The notes below the pieces were generated by a model. It had not been told where the DNA came from. It made no database searches and saw only the letters and a list, made by a program, of their open reading frames with translations. The translations under genes and the position numbers were made by a program. A stretch of DNA of 42,517 nucleotides, from positions 1 to 42,517 of IMG/VR virus record IMGVR_UViG_3300037475_000068. One strand, written 5' to 3'. The stretch comes from a virus. Positions 14,733 to 23,466 of the stretch are shown here, in pieces. Position 1 is the first letter of the stretch. Each line of letters opens with the position of its first letter.

Positions 14733-17539
14733 GCTGGGATCCGCTCAAGAAGGGCTCGCACGTATCGCTGTCGGTCGGCGATACCGTGGCCGACGTCAAC
14801 GGAGATCAGGACTGCGTCCTCGGCGCCCTCGGGCTCGACTGCTCGACGATGACCGGGAAGAAGTGCTTCGAGATCACCCTCGGGGCAAACGCCAACGGGC
14901 CTATCTTCGGCGTCGCTCAGTCCGGCCAGGACTACAACGAGACGCTCGCGTGGGACGTCTACGGCTGGGCCTGGTGCGCGATGAATTCGCCCACCGCGAA
15001 GTTCCACAGCGGAAATCAGGGAGCGTACGGAACGTCGCTGTCATTCGTCGGCGCTGTCGTCTACGTAATGGTGACGGTCGACTTCGACGCTGGGACGATC
15101 AGTTTCCGCTACGGCACGGCATCGGGACCGCCGACCGCCGATTACGGCGTCGCCTTCAGCGGCCTTTCTGGTGTCATCTATCCGGCGTTCGGCGTCGGCT
15201 ACACCGGCAGCGATCACGATTACGGGACTCTCAATGAGGACGGTCCATTCGTTCTCGACGTTGAGTCAGGCGCAACGCCCTGGGCAGCCGCCGTTCCGGT
15301 CGCATCGTTCTCGCTAGCCCCTTCCAGCGGAGACGCCCCGCTCTCCGTGGCGTTCACCGACACGAGTACCGGAACCCCGACCTCGTGGCTCTGGGACTTC
15401 GGCGACGGTAGCACCTCGACCTCGCAGAATCCGACGCACGACTACGCGACCGACGGAACCTACGACGTCACCCTCACCGCTACCAATGCGCTCGGCTCAG
15501 ATACGCACGTCGCATTGGCCGCTGTCGTCGCCACGATCGCCCCGGCAACGACCCTGCGCTCCGGCTACAATGTCGGCCTGGTCCCCTGCCTCGCGCAGGC
15601 GTTCCAGCGCCTATACATGGTCAACGACTTCGACCGCATGCAGGTCACGGACGATGGGCTGACGATCCGCGATTCTGGTATCGACTATCCGACTGTCGAT
15701 CCGACTCCGACCAGCGCGATTGGCGGCACCGTGAACGCCGGCGTCCACCTCATCCGTTACCGCTATCAGGATCAGTTGCGCGGGCGTTTGTCGAATCCCT
15801 CGAACGCTGCAAGTATCTCGATCGTGGCTGGCAGTCAGACGATCAACGTCGGATTTACGCCATCGGCCGATCCGTACGTTACCCACGTCATCGTAGAGAT
15901 GACTCCAGCCGGAGCCTCGACATACTACCGGGCAGCGGTGGTGTCGAACACGCTGACGACGACCGCGATCACGATGGACGACGACTCGTTGATCGAGCAG
16001 ATCACCGCGGCGAGGGACGGAGAATTCCAGCATCTGCCGCCAGGATTGTCGTCGATCGTCGCCGAGCACCGCCAGCGCGTGTGGATTTGGGGCGCCGAGC
16101 CGCGGACGTTCACCGGATGCACGCTCACCAATGGATCGCCGACCATCAGCGGCACCGGATTCTCGACGGAATGGGCAGGTCGCCAGGTCGTCGCGCCTGA
16201 TGGTCTGACCTACGCCATCGATTCGGCGACGACTACGGACATCACGCTCGATACGAATTACGCCGGCCCGAACACCGGCGCGGGGACGATCATCGTCAAG
16301 TCCGGGACGCCGTCGCTGCTCGGCTGGTCACGAGCCGGGTTCCCCGAGTCGTTCGACACCACGGTATTTGCACGCTCCATCAGCTTGGATGCCGGCGACA
16401 CCCCCGCGGCGATGGCGTCGTACTTCTCCGACCTCTACCTCATGGGCAAGCGGTCCATGCGGCGCCTAGTGTTCACCGGCGATCCTGCCGCGGGCATGCT
16501 CCTGTCGGTTCCGGGCACCATGGGCGCGTTCCACCAGCGCTGCGTGTGCTCGGCTGGTCCGGGCCTGCTGTTCGGCTGGGGTCGTGACGGCGCCTGGAAG
16601 ATCGAGGCGATGCAGCCGCAGAAGATCAGTGCTCGCGTCGAGCAGACGTTGGCGGCTCTGGGCGACACGGATAGGATCGCCGAGCGATTCGTGTGCTACG
16701 AGCCGGTCCAGCGCGTCGCGCAGTTCTTCTTCTGCCTCGTGGGTGAGTCAACCTGCCGCGCCGCGCTCGCCTATCACATCGAAACCGGCATCTGGGAGCT
16801 CTGGCGCTACCGCCAGGGCATCCTCAGCGCGTGTGCGAACAGCGCCTATGCTGACCGCCAGCGCCTTATGATCGCCGACGAGAACGGATACAGCTGGCGC
16901 ATGGGCGTCAAGGTCAACGACGGCGAAGACGCGAATGTGATGACGGCCACGACGGGATCGACGACAACCGACGTCCTCGGCACGAATGCCGCGGTCGCTG
17001 GTCAGATCGCCTATCGCCCGGCTACCGGAGAGGAGCGTCTGATCACCTCGTGCAGCCCGACGCAGATCATTTGCGATGCGTTCGCCACGGCCCCCGCGAA
17101 CGGCGAATTGATCTATATCGGATCGATCAAGCAGCGGATCCTGACCGACTGGTTCATCGGCGACGGACTCGACCACAAATCGCGCCCGCAGTGGCTGCGC
17201 GTGAAGCTGCGGGCCAATCGCGCCGCCGGCCAGTACATGGGCAAGGCGCAGGTGCGTTTTTACCGCAATTTCGATATGTCGAGCCCGATGGGCATCACGT
17301 CTATGTCCGCTGACGAATGGCCCATGGGCGTGCAACCGGTGGACGGCGATACCAAGATCACGATCGACCTCGACGTCGGTGGCCTCGACGGGTTCATTCC
17401 TGTTCCAGTCCCCGACGATTGGAGCCGCGCCATATGCGCCGAAATCATCCACGAGGAGCCGTACCACCCGGTGCGATTCTACGACCTCGAGTTCGCTGCC
17501 GATGATCGCAATGCGGGCGCCAAGGTGGGGAACGAGTAA
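14729..17539 (+). CDS. Tail nozzle/hub-like protein with SPRY and PKD domains
   Basis: This protein is 936 residues. Residues 1-177 read as a SPRY/B30.2-like domain: KCFEITLG, GPIFGVAQ, GWAWCAMNS, a KFHSGNQGAYG loop, VTVDFDAGTISFRYG, VAFSGLSGVIYPAFGVG. Residues 189-268 are a clear PKD domain (FTDTSTGTPTSWLWDFGDGS, NPTHDYATDGTYDVTLTATN). Residues 270-936 resemble podoviral nozzle/needle-base proteins: beta-propeller-like repeats with YFSDLYLMGKRSMRRLVFTG, FHQRCVCSAGPGLLFGWGRD and VAQFFFCLVG. The core would extend the adaptor and gate DNA exit; SPRY and PKD are adhesion-type modules. The ATG overlaps the preceding short gene by ATGA. Confidence 0.75.
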   Translation: MSWDPLKKGSHVSLSVGDTVADVNGDQDCVLGALGLDCSTMTGKKCFEITLGANANGPIFGVAQSGQDYNETLAWDVYGWAWCAMNSPTAKFHSGNQGAYGTSLSFVGAVVYVMVTVDFDAGTISFRYGTASGPPTADYGVAFSGLSGVIYPAFGVGYTGSDHDYGTLNEDGPFVLDVESGATPWAAAVPVASFSLAPSSGDAPLSVAFTDTSTGTPTSWLWDFGDGSTSTSQNPTHDYATDGTYDVTLTATNALGSDTHVALAAVVATIAPATTLRSGYNVGLVPCLAQAFQRLYMVNDFDRMQVTDDGLTIRDSGIDYPTVDPTPTSAIGGTVNAGVHLIRYRYQDQLRGRLSNPSNAASISIVAGSQTINVGFTPSADPYVTHVIVEMTPAGASTYYRAAVVSNTLTTTAITMDDDSLIEQITAARDGEFQHLPPGLSSIVAEHRQRVWIWGAEPRTFTGCTLTNGSPTISGTGFSTEWAGRQVVAPDGLTYAIDSATTTDITLDTNYAGPNTGAGTIIVKSGTPSLLGWSRAGFPESFDTTVFARSISLDAGDTPAAMASYFSDLYLMGKRSMRRLVFTGDPAAGMLLSVPGTMGAFHQRCVCSAGPGLLFGWGRDGAWKIEAMQPQKISARVEQTLAALGDTDRIAERFVCYEPVQRVAQFFFCLVGESTCRAALAYHIETGIWELWRYRQGILSACANSAYADRQRLMIADENGYSWRMGVKVNDGEDANVMTATTGSTTTDVLGTNAAVAGQIAYRPATGEERLITSCSPTQIICDAFATAPANGELIYIGSIKQRILTDWFIGDGLDHKSRPQWLRVKLRANRAAGQYMGKAQVRFYRNFDMSSPMGITSMSADEWPMGVQPVDGDTKITIDLDVGGLDGFIPVPVPDDWSRAICAEIIHEEPYHPVRFYDLEFAADDRNAGAKVGNE

Positions 17540-18213
17540 TGCCGTTCTCGACCAATGCGCCGTTCAACGAGCGCGGATACGCCGAGGTCCTCCGGGACAT
17601 CGAGTACCACCAATTGAAGATCCAGGAGTTGTTCAAGGCCGCGGGCATCAATGACGGCGACCTGAATCCGGGCGGTGGTCAAGGCGTATCTCAGGACATC
17701 GCCGATGATTCGTGGGGATCGCCGCCGGACACGGCGGACGCGGACGCGGTGAAGGGGCTGCTGTACACCGCCAACATGGCGGCCGGGCCGTTCGCCTGGA
17801 CGGTGCCAAGCGGCCTGTTCAATGCCGATTACCTCGGCTACGACGACCTCGGCGGGTGGGACCCAACGGCGAGCGCTGCTGCCAGCGTCTGGACCGCGCC
17901 GTCCGATGGGGTCTATGCGATCGACATCCAGGCCTACATCACGCTTGCCGGCGCAACGGTTGGACAGCTGATCAACCTGGTCGTGGATGCCGTGAGCTCC
18001 TTCAAGGGCCAGAATCCGCCGGGAATCACCATCCGGGACCTCAGGGCCGCCCACTTGGCCGCTGACTCGCTCGCCCTGCGAGTGTCGCTGACGCGCCCGT
18101 TCCTGGCCGGAGATACCGTCACCGCGTATATCACCATGGCCGGCGGCAGCGGCACTTACACCCTGACGAGCTCGAGCCAGGTCTTCAGCGCGACGAAGAT
18201 CAGGGGACTTTAA
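17539..18213 (+). CDS. Tail-associated protein with C-terminal C1q-like domain
   Basis: This 224-residue protein starts at the TAATG overlap with the nozzle gene. Residues 1-45 include a helix (ERGYAEVLRDIEYHQLKIQE) suited to trimer formation or attachment. Residues 90-224 are a beta sandwich like the C1q/TNF fold often used as a fibre tip (ASVWTAPSDGVYAIDIQAYI, RPFLAGDTVTAYITMAGGSG). It could be a short fibre or tail spike subunit. Its stop codon TAA lies within the third dispersed palindrome, so that element forms the end of the coding sequence. Confidence 0.55.
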   Translation: MPFSTNAPFNERGYAEVLRDIEYHQLKIQELFKAAGINDGDLNPGGGQGVSQDIADDSWGSPPDTADADAVKGLLYTANMAAGPFAWTVPSGLFNADYLGYDDLGGWDPTASAAASVWTAPSDGVYAIDIQAYITLAGATVGQLINLVVDAVSSFKGQNPPGITIRDLRAAHLAADSLALRVSLTRPFLAGDTVTAYITMAGGSGTYTLTSSSQVFSATKIRGL

Positions 18214-18219
18214 TCCCAT
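18202..18219. repeat. Dispersed palindrome copy 3 (degenerate)
   Basis: AGGGGACTTTAATCCCAT is a weaker copy of the family. The TAA stop of the preceding gene lies at its centre, so the element overlaps coding sequence. Arms pair at 5-6 positions. Confidence 0.45.
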
Positions 18220-18242
18220 GCCTAGCGCCATAGGATAACCAC

Positions 18243-19214
18243 ATGCCCTCCGCCTATCAGCCGCCGGGGAATTCGTACTCGAGGCCACTGCGGCGCCCGT
18301 GGGCGCCTGGCTACCTGCCTAGCGCCGGGGAGCAGGCCGCGGAGCAGCAGCGGCAGCAGGCCATGGGCAGCGGCGGTGGCGCGGCCGGCGGAGCCGATGG
18401 CGGCATGGCCGCGGTCGCGAACCGCATCATCCAGGACACCGAGGGTCGCGGCGATGCGACCATGCAGGATCCGTACCTGACCGCGGTCCTCAAGCGCCTG
18501 GACGACATTCAGGCGGGCAAGGACCTGCCGTACACCGATGCGGTGAAGTCGCAGATCACGGCTCGGCACGGCGACATGGGAGCGGCGGCAGAGGCGGCGA
18601 ACGCGGAGGACCTCCGCGAGGCGACCGCCGCTAACGGCGGCAGCATGTCCGACCCCTCCGCGCGGGCACGCCTGTCCCAAGGGACGCAGCAGCGGCAGGC
18701 CGAGAACCTCGCCTTCGCTGGCGACCTCAACACCAAGGCCACGCTCGAGAACTTCAACGCCCGCAACGACGCGAGCCGCGCCATCGCTGCGACACGTCTG
18801 CCGCAGCTGGGCGAGGCGAATGGCCAGTACAATCTCGGCGCGCAGTACCACAGCCGGTACACGACCGAGGATCCGCATGTCTCGTCGTTCCAGTACCAGC
18901 CTGCCGCGGCTCCCGCGCCAGCGCCTCGAGCGCCGTCGTATCAGTTCGGTGGTGGCGCTGGTGGCGGCTCCTCGGCTCCGAGCCCCTGGGCCTCGAGCAA
19001 TGGCGGCAGCGTGTGGGCTGGCTCGGGCATTCCGAACCCCGATCCCGTGTACGGCGGATCGCACGGCTCGACCACACAGGGCACCGCGGCGAACCCGGTG
19101 TATGCGCTGCAGGATCCGTACGGCGGCGAAGCGGCGCCGAATTACAACTTCAACTGGATGCCACCCGGCACGACTCCGGCCAACCCCAATCGCGCCCTGA
19201 TCTACCCGAGGTAG
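18243..19214 (+). CDS. Internal virion protein candidate (Gly/Ala/Pro-rich)
   Basis: This 323-residue protein is soluble. Residues 35-190 are helix-prone and Gln/Ala/Asp-rich (DAVKSQITARHGDMGAAAEA, LSQGTQQRQAENLAFAGDLN). Residues 210-323 are Gly/Pro/Ala/Tyr-rich and disordered. No family was recognised. With the next three genes it forms a block after the tail genes and at the operon end, the place of podoviral ejection proteins, which leave the virion with the DNA. A gap of 29 bases separates it from the upstream gene. Confidence 0.5.
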   Translation: MPSAYQPPGNSYSRPLRRPWAPGYLPSAGEQAAEQQRQQAMGSGGGAAGGADGGMAAVANRIIQDTEGRGDATMQDPYLTAVLKRLDDIQAGKDLPYTDAVKSQITARHGDMGAAAEAANAEDLREATAANGGSMSDPSARARLSQGTQQRQAENLAFAGDLNTKATLENFNARNDASRAIAATRLPQLGEANGQYNLGAQYHSRYTTEDPHVSSFQYQPAAAPAPAPRAPSYQFGGGAGGGSSAPSPWASSNGGSVWAGSGIPNPDPVYGGSHGSTTQGTAANPVYALQDPYGGEAAPNYNFNWMPPGTTPANPNRALIYPR

Positions 19215-19217
19215 TCG

Positions 19218-20057
19218 ATGCCCTCCATCCGCCGCACTCCCTTCAGCGCCACCTACGAGCCCGACGCCTTCGACGCGAGCGACCGCTTCAACGCGGAGTC
19301 GGCGCAGCGTGCTCGCGAGCTCCTGATGGCTCGTCTCGACCGCAGCGGTGAGCTTCAGCAGCAGGACGACTGGCACCGCGCCGCGATCGGCGAGCAGGGA
19401 CGGGAGTTCGATGCGGGGCGGGAGGACAACCGGTCGATGGCGCAGCTGATGCTGGCGGCGCGGGAGAAGGAGCTCGCCAGCCAGGATGCGCGCGAGGGCC
19501 GGCGCTTCGACTATATGGCCGGTCGCGACGCTGCCGCGGACTCCTGGCGCAACCGCGAGTACGAGGACACCAAGCCGTCGCGCGACGCATCGACGCAGCT
19601 GATGCTGGCGCAGATCGCGCGCATGCAGGCGGAGCAGGGTCGCACCGACCGCGCGGCGAACGTCGCTCCGATCGCCGACCTGTCTCCGCAGGACCTGGCG
19701 GAGTCGAACGCGATCATCGCCGCCGGTGGTACGCAGGCGCAAGCGAACCTGGCCACACTCGACAAGCGCAAGAAGCGCGGATACGAGGAGGCCGACGTGC
19801 TCGGCGAGGACCTCGCCAGCAGCGCCAAGGACTTCAGCGACCGCGACAACAAGGTCTTCGGATCCGACCCGACCGAGGAGGACGATCGCCGCATCGTGCT
19901 CTCGGCGAAGGCGCTCGAGAAGAAGTACATCGATCTCGGGGACTCGCCGGCAGTCGCGCGGGCCAAGGCGATGAAGAAGGTCAAGGACAGCGTCAAGACC
20001 AGCGCGAACAGCCAGCACGTCGACTTCGTCCTCCAATCCCTCGGCATCGTGAAGTAG
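19218..20057 (+). CDS. Internal virion protein candidate (helical)
   Basis: This 279-residue protein is nearly all helix-forming and highly charged (SAQRARELLMARLDRSGELQ, QLMLAQIARMQAEQGRTDRA, AKAMKKVKDSVKTSANSQHV). No membrane segment or catalytic motif was seen. The ATG is 3 bases after the preceding stop. The extended-helix composition and place in the block support an ejection-type internal protein, by analogy with podoviral proteins such as those of T7 and P22. Homology was not established. Confidence 0.5.
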   Translation: MPSIRRTPFSATYEPDAFDASDRFNAESAQRARELLMARLDRSGELQQQDDWHRAAIGEQGREFDAGREDNRSMAQLMLAAREKELASQDAREGRRFDYMAGRDAAADSWRNREYEDTKPSRDASTQLMLAQIARMQAEQGRTDRAANVAPIADLSPQDLAESNAIIAAGGTQAQANLATLDKRKKRGYEEADVLGEDLASSAKDFSDRDNKVFGSDPTEEDDRRIVLSAKALEKKYIDLGDSPAVARAKAMKKVKDSVKTSANSQHVDFVLQSLGIVK

Positions 20058-20066
20058 GAGCCACCA

Positions 20067-20675
20067 ATGGTCCTTCCTCTCCTCATGGCTGCCGGCGCCG
20101 CAACCGCACGCATCGCCCCCTACGTCGCCGCGGCCATCCCGCTGATCCAGGATCTCTTCTCCGGCGGCTCGCAGCCCGCCCCCGAGAAGGTCGCCGCGCT
20201 CCAGAAGGTGCGCGACGACATGGTCCAGCGCATGGTTGCCGGTGAGGGCATCAGCCCCGACCGCGCGCTCGAAGTGGTCAATGAGCAGCTGAAGCCGCTG
20301 ATCGAATCGGGCGGTGAGTCAGGCGGTGGTGCCGGCGACATCGCTTCCGATGCCATCGGTGCTGCCGGCGCCCTGGCTCTGGGATCCAAGTTCGGGGGCG
20401 CCCGTGCCCGCCGGAAGGCCATCGCCGGCCGCAAGGCGTCGATGGGCCGTCGCCCCGCTGCCGATGAGCGCGAGTCGCCGGCTATGGCTGCGGCCGAGAC
20501 GCCCGCGGCCGAAGCCGCCGAGACTGCCTCAGCCGACCCCGACCTGGTCGCCGAGATGGTCGCTGCCCGTCTGCGTGAAATGTCGCCGCCGCTGCCTGGT
20601 GGCGGCGGTCTGGACATGGCGAACGCGGCCATGGGCACCGGGCGCGGCACCAGGGGCATGAAGCGCGGGAAGTAA
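20067..20675 (+). CDS. Internal virion protein candidate with hydrophobic N-terminus
   Basis: This 202-residue protein begins with a hydrophobic helix (VLPLLMAAGAATARIAPYVA and on to about residue 30). A helix follows near 40-85, then an Ala-rich disordered middle (AAAETPAAEAAETASADPDL) and a Gly-rich basic end. A membrane-active N-terminus is common in ejection proteins that form a channel for DNA. AGGAGCCACCA precedes the ATG, and the next ATG follows the TAA with no gap. Function is inferred from context. Confidence 0.5.
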   Translation: MVLPLLMAAGAATARIAPYVAAAIPLIQDLFSGGSQPAPEKVAALQKVRDDMVQRMVAGEGISPDRALEVVNEQLKPLIESGGESGGGAGDIASDAIGAAGALALGSKFGGARARRKAIAGRKASMGRRPAADERESPAMAAAETPAAEAAETASADPDLVAEMVAARLREMSPPLPGGGGLDMANAAMGTGRGTRGMKRGK

Positions 20676-23285
20676 ATGGCCGATCCCCTCATCGGCTCTC
20701 CCGGCGTCCTGCAGTCCGTACTCGAGGCCCTGGACGAGCCAGGCCAGGCGCTGCGAAACCTGCTCCTGCGGCGCTATGACGCGGCAGGGCGCAAGGCGGC
20801 CGACTTCCTTGGCGATCTGGTCGACGCCCCCCTTCCCGGCGACTGGATCCCGCACGTTAGCCGCCCCGAGGACGACGTCTCTGGCGGTGACCTGCTCGGC
20901 CTGACCGAGCCTGGGCTGAAGAAGACCGCGGCCGACGTCCTGGTCGGCACCCTGACCGATCCCCTCTCGGCCCTGACCTTCCCGGCCGCTGGCGGCGTTC
21001 GCGTCCTCGGGCACACGGTTGCCGCGGCAGGGCGCACCGTCGATCCACTCACTCTGGCCATGAAGGGCGGCGGGGCCGCCGTTGTCGCGGCTGCCAAGGC
21101 CGCCGACCGCATCCTGGGCTCCAGCGCCACCGCAACGACCATCGCCCGCGAGCCGGTTCAGCAGGCCGTCCGGGAGCTCGCTCAGCGCACCAGGAACGCC
21201 CTCGGCTGGCACGACCTGACGCCAGAGCAGCGTACCGCCCTGGACACGGCCAAGGCTGCCGGGGCGAGCTCAGCGAGGGCAGGGACCGAGGAGGCCGGCC
21301 GGATCATGGCCGGGCTGACCCCCGACGAGCAGGTCGCCCTGGGTGACGCGATCGATGCGGTCCAGTGGGAGGGCGGGAAGGCGGTCGGCGTGCTGCCCGG
21401 CGCGACCGTCGAGGCGCGGCTGCAGGCCCTGGCGCACGCGAACCCGAAGCTCCGCCTCGAGCGGCTGATCCCGGCGGCAGCGGGCGTCCGCAAGCTGGCG
21501 CAGACCCAGCTGCAGGAGGGCCAGCGCCTGGGGGTGTTCCGGCCGGGCATGGGCGCCGACGACTACCTGCAGCGGCAGTTCCATTTCGACGACCGGGCGG
21601 CTCCAGCTGGCGCCGCCAGGCCGTCCGCCGGCTCCTCATCGATCGCAGGCCGCGAGCTCGACGGCCCAGCTTCCATCGTGGACTTCCTGACTAAGAACCC
21701 CGGAGCTCAATATGAGCGCAACGCGGCCCGCCGCCTAGTGGAACGCGCCGGACAGCAAGGACGTCTGGTGGAGCGCGCCGCCCTGGGACGCGGTCTGGTC
21801 GGGCCTGAATTCACCCTCGCCGAGGACGCTGACCGCGGAGTCGCCAGGCAGACGATCGAAGCGCTGGCCAAGACCGCGCCCGACTACGCGTACCGCCTCG
21901 ACCAGGCATTCAATGGGATGGCGCCTCGAGGAGGCTTCACGTCCCTACTCGCCACCGCCAACCGCTTCTTCAAGCCGGCCGCCGTCTACGGCGTGGTGAT
22001 CCCGAAGGTCGGGTCGATCGTCAGGAACCAGGTTGGCATGGTGTGGCAGGCGTTCTCGACACCAGGCGTCCCCCTCAGCACGCAGCGTCATGCACTGAGC
22101 AATCTGCTCTCGTCATTCGATGACGGCTGGGAAGCCGTGACGAATTCTCGACTCACCAAGGGCCATCTCACTGAGGACCTGAAACTCGTCGAGGACGCAT
22201 ACAAGAAGTCCGGCGGATCCGGAGAGGCCGTGACCGCGGCTCTCCGCGCTGCGCACCGCGACGACCTCGCTGAAGCGGTGGAACATGGCGTGCTCGACGG
22301 CTTTGTCTCGAGCGAGGAGATCCTGAAGAAGGTCCGATCGTCCGGCGTGAAGGGCTGGACAGGCCAACTCTACGACATGCCCGGCGTCATCTTCCAGGGC
22401 GTCGAGCAGCGCGGTCGCCTCGGAACGTTTCTCGACCTGCGGGCCAGGCATGGCGCCGCCAAGGCGTCGCAGCTGACCAAGGATGCGTTCCTCGACTACT
22501 CCGTCACCGGCGAGGGTAACCGCCGCCTGCGCGACATCATCCCCTTCGCGCAGTTCCTGGCGAAGTCGGTCCCGCAGCAGGCGCGCCTGCTCTCGACGAC
22601 ACCAGCGGTGGGCGTTGCCCTGGCGCCGTTGATCGGCCAAGACGACCAGCTGCCGGTGTATCCATTCGTCGCCGACCAGACCCACATCCCGCTCGGCCTG
22701 AATACCCAGGGGAACCCGGAGTACGCAGTCGGCCTGGGCCTGCCTATCGAGCAGCTGGGATCGATCCCAGACCTGAGCTCGGGACCGATGGCAGCCGGTC
22801 GATCGGTGAAGCGCCATCTGGTGTCGTCGCTGCACCCCATTCTGAAGTCGCTGTTCGGGTACGTCTCCGGCGAAGATCCATACTTCGAGACGCCGTATGG
22901 CTCGTATGGCAAGGAGCCGCTGACGGGGCGCGAGTCCAGCGCGGGCCGCGCGTACCGCCAGCTGGCGGGAACCGGGCTGATCGAACCGGTCGCGTCTGGA
23001 CTGCGCCAGGTGGAGAAGCTGGCGGATCCGCGCCGCTCGGCCGGAGTGAAGGCCCTCGACCTGCTCACCGGCACGAACGTCGTGGACGTCGACCCCGACC
23101 TTGCCGAGCAGCGCATCGTGTCAGACGCGCTGCGCCAGCATCCCGATGTGAAGAAGTACGAGACGTACTATCAGACCGGGCAGGATCCCGAGGTGGACGA
23201 ATTGATGAAGCGGCTCGGGGCGGCGAAGGAGAAGCTCAAGGAGAAGCGGGCGGAGGCGAAGATGGCGGCTGGGGTGGTGCTGTAG
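20676..23285 (+). CDS. Large internal virion/ejection protein candidate
   Basis: This 869-residue protein is the last late gene. It is mostly helical, with Ala/Arg/Leu-rich segments (VLQSVLEALDEPGQALRNLL, LVGTLTDPLSALTFPAAGGV). A middle stretch is hydrophobic (FFKPAAVYGVVIPKVGSIVR). The C-terminal part reads SVPQQARLLSTTPAVG...PVYPFVADQTHIPLGLNTQG...GLPIEQLG and resembles a domain of large polyvalent phage proteins (LPD38-like by eye). It has no lysozyme or protease motif I can identify. It is likely packaged in the head and ejected with DNA. Its last 50 bases overlap the convergent minus-strand gene ending at 23236. Confidence 0.6.
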   Translation: MADPLIGSPGVLQSVLEALDEPGQALRNLLLRRYDAAGRKAADFLGDLVDAPLPGDWIPHVSRPEDDVSGGDLLGLTEPGLKKTAADVLVGTLTDPLSALTFPAAGGVRVLGHTVAAAGRTVDPLTLAMKGGGAAVVAAAKAADRILGSSATATTIAREPVQQAVRELAQRTRNALGWHDLTPEQRTALDTAKAAGASSARAGTEEAGRIMAGLTPDEQVALGDAIDAVQWEGGKAVGVLPGATVEARLQALAHANPKLRLERLIPAAAGVRKLAQTQLQEGQRLGVFRPGMGADDYLQRQFHFDDRAAPAGAARPSAGSSSIAGRELDGPASIVDFLTKNPGAQYERNAARRLVERAGQQGRLVERAALGRGLVGPEFTLAEDADRGVARQTIEALAKTAPDYAYRLDQAFNGMAPRGGFTSLLATANRFFKPAAVYGVVIPKVGSIVRNQVGMVWQAFSTPGVPLSTQRHALSNLLSSFDDGWEAVTNSRLTKGHLTEDLKLVEDAYKKSGGSGEAVTAALRAAHRDDLAEAVEHGVLDGFVSSEEILKKVRSSGVKGWTGQLYDMPGVIFQGVEQRGRLGTFLDLRARHGAAKASQLTKDAFLDYSVTGEGNRRLRDIIPFAQFLAKSVPQQARLLSTTPAVGVALAPLIGQDDQLPVYPFVADQTHIPLGLNTQGNPEYAVGLGLPIEQLGSIPDLSSGPMAAGRSVKRHLVSSLHPILKSLFGYVSGEDPYFETPYGSYGKEPLTGRESSAGRAYRQLAGTGLIEPVASGLRQVEKLADPRRSAGVKALDLLTGTNVVDVDPDLAEQRIVSDALRQHPDVKKYETYYQTGQDPEVDELMKRLGAAKEKLKEKRAEAKMAAGVVL

Positions 23286-23466
23286 GCGGCAGCGGCGTCA
23301 CCTCCAGCACGCGGCCAAGCGGATCCTCTCCCGGCTTCCCATACCACGATTCGCACAGATGCTTGCCGTCCTCGGTCCAGGTTCGCCAGTAGCGACGCCA
23401 TCCGTTACCGATCGACTGACTCGAGATGGTGCGGTAAAGCGATGGGACGAGTGGGATGCCACTCAC
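23236..23466 (-). CDS. Small early-operon protein, Pro-rich tail
   Basis: This 76-residue protein starts at GTG 23466, overlapping the preceding gene's stop (GTGA). Residues 1-52 have a plausible folded look (YRTISSQSIGNGWRRYWRTW, DGKHLCESWYGKPGE). The last 20 residues are almost all Pro/Ser/Ala because they are antisense to the Lys/Glu/Ala-rich end of the late operon. It is the final gene of the minus-strand operon. No function was recognised. Confidence 0.45.
   Translation of the reverse strand: MSGIPLVPSLYRTISSQSIGNGWRRYWRTWTEDGKHLCESWYGKPGEDPLGRVLEVTPLPPTAPPQPPSSPPPASP

Noticed and set aside
18222-20036. 604-residue open frame on the minus strand opposite the internal virion genes
   Set aside because: It is antisense to three plus-strand genes with good starts, and its Arg/Leu/Val/Gly composition is typical of GC-rich shadow frames. 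The same applies to minus frames at 7856-9556 and 10991-12442.
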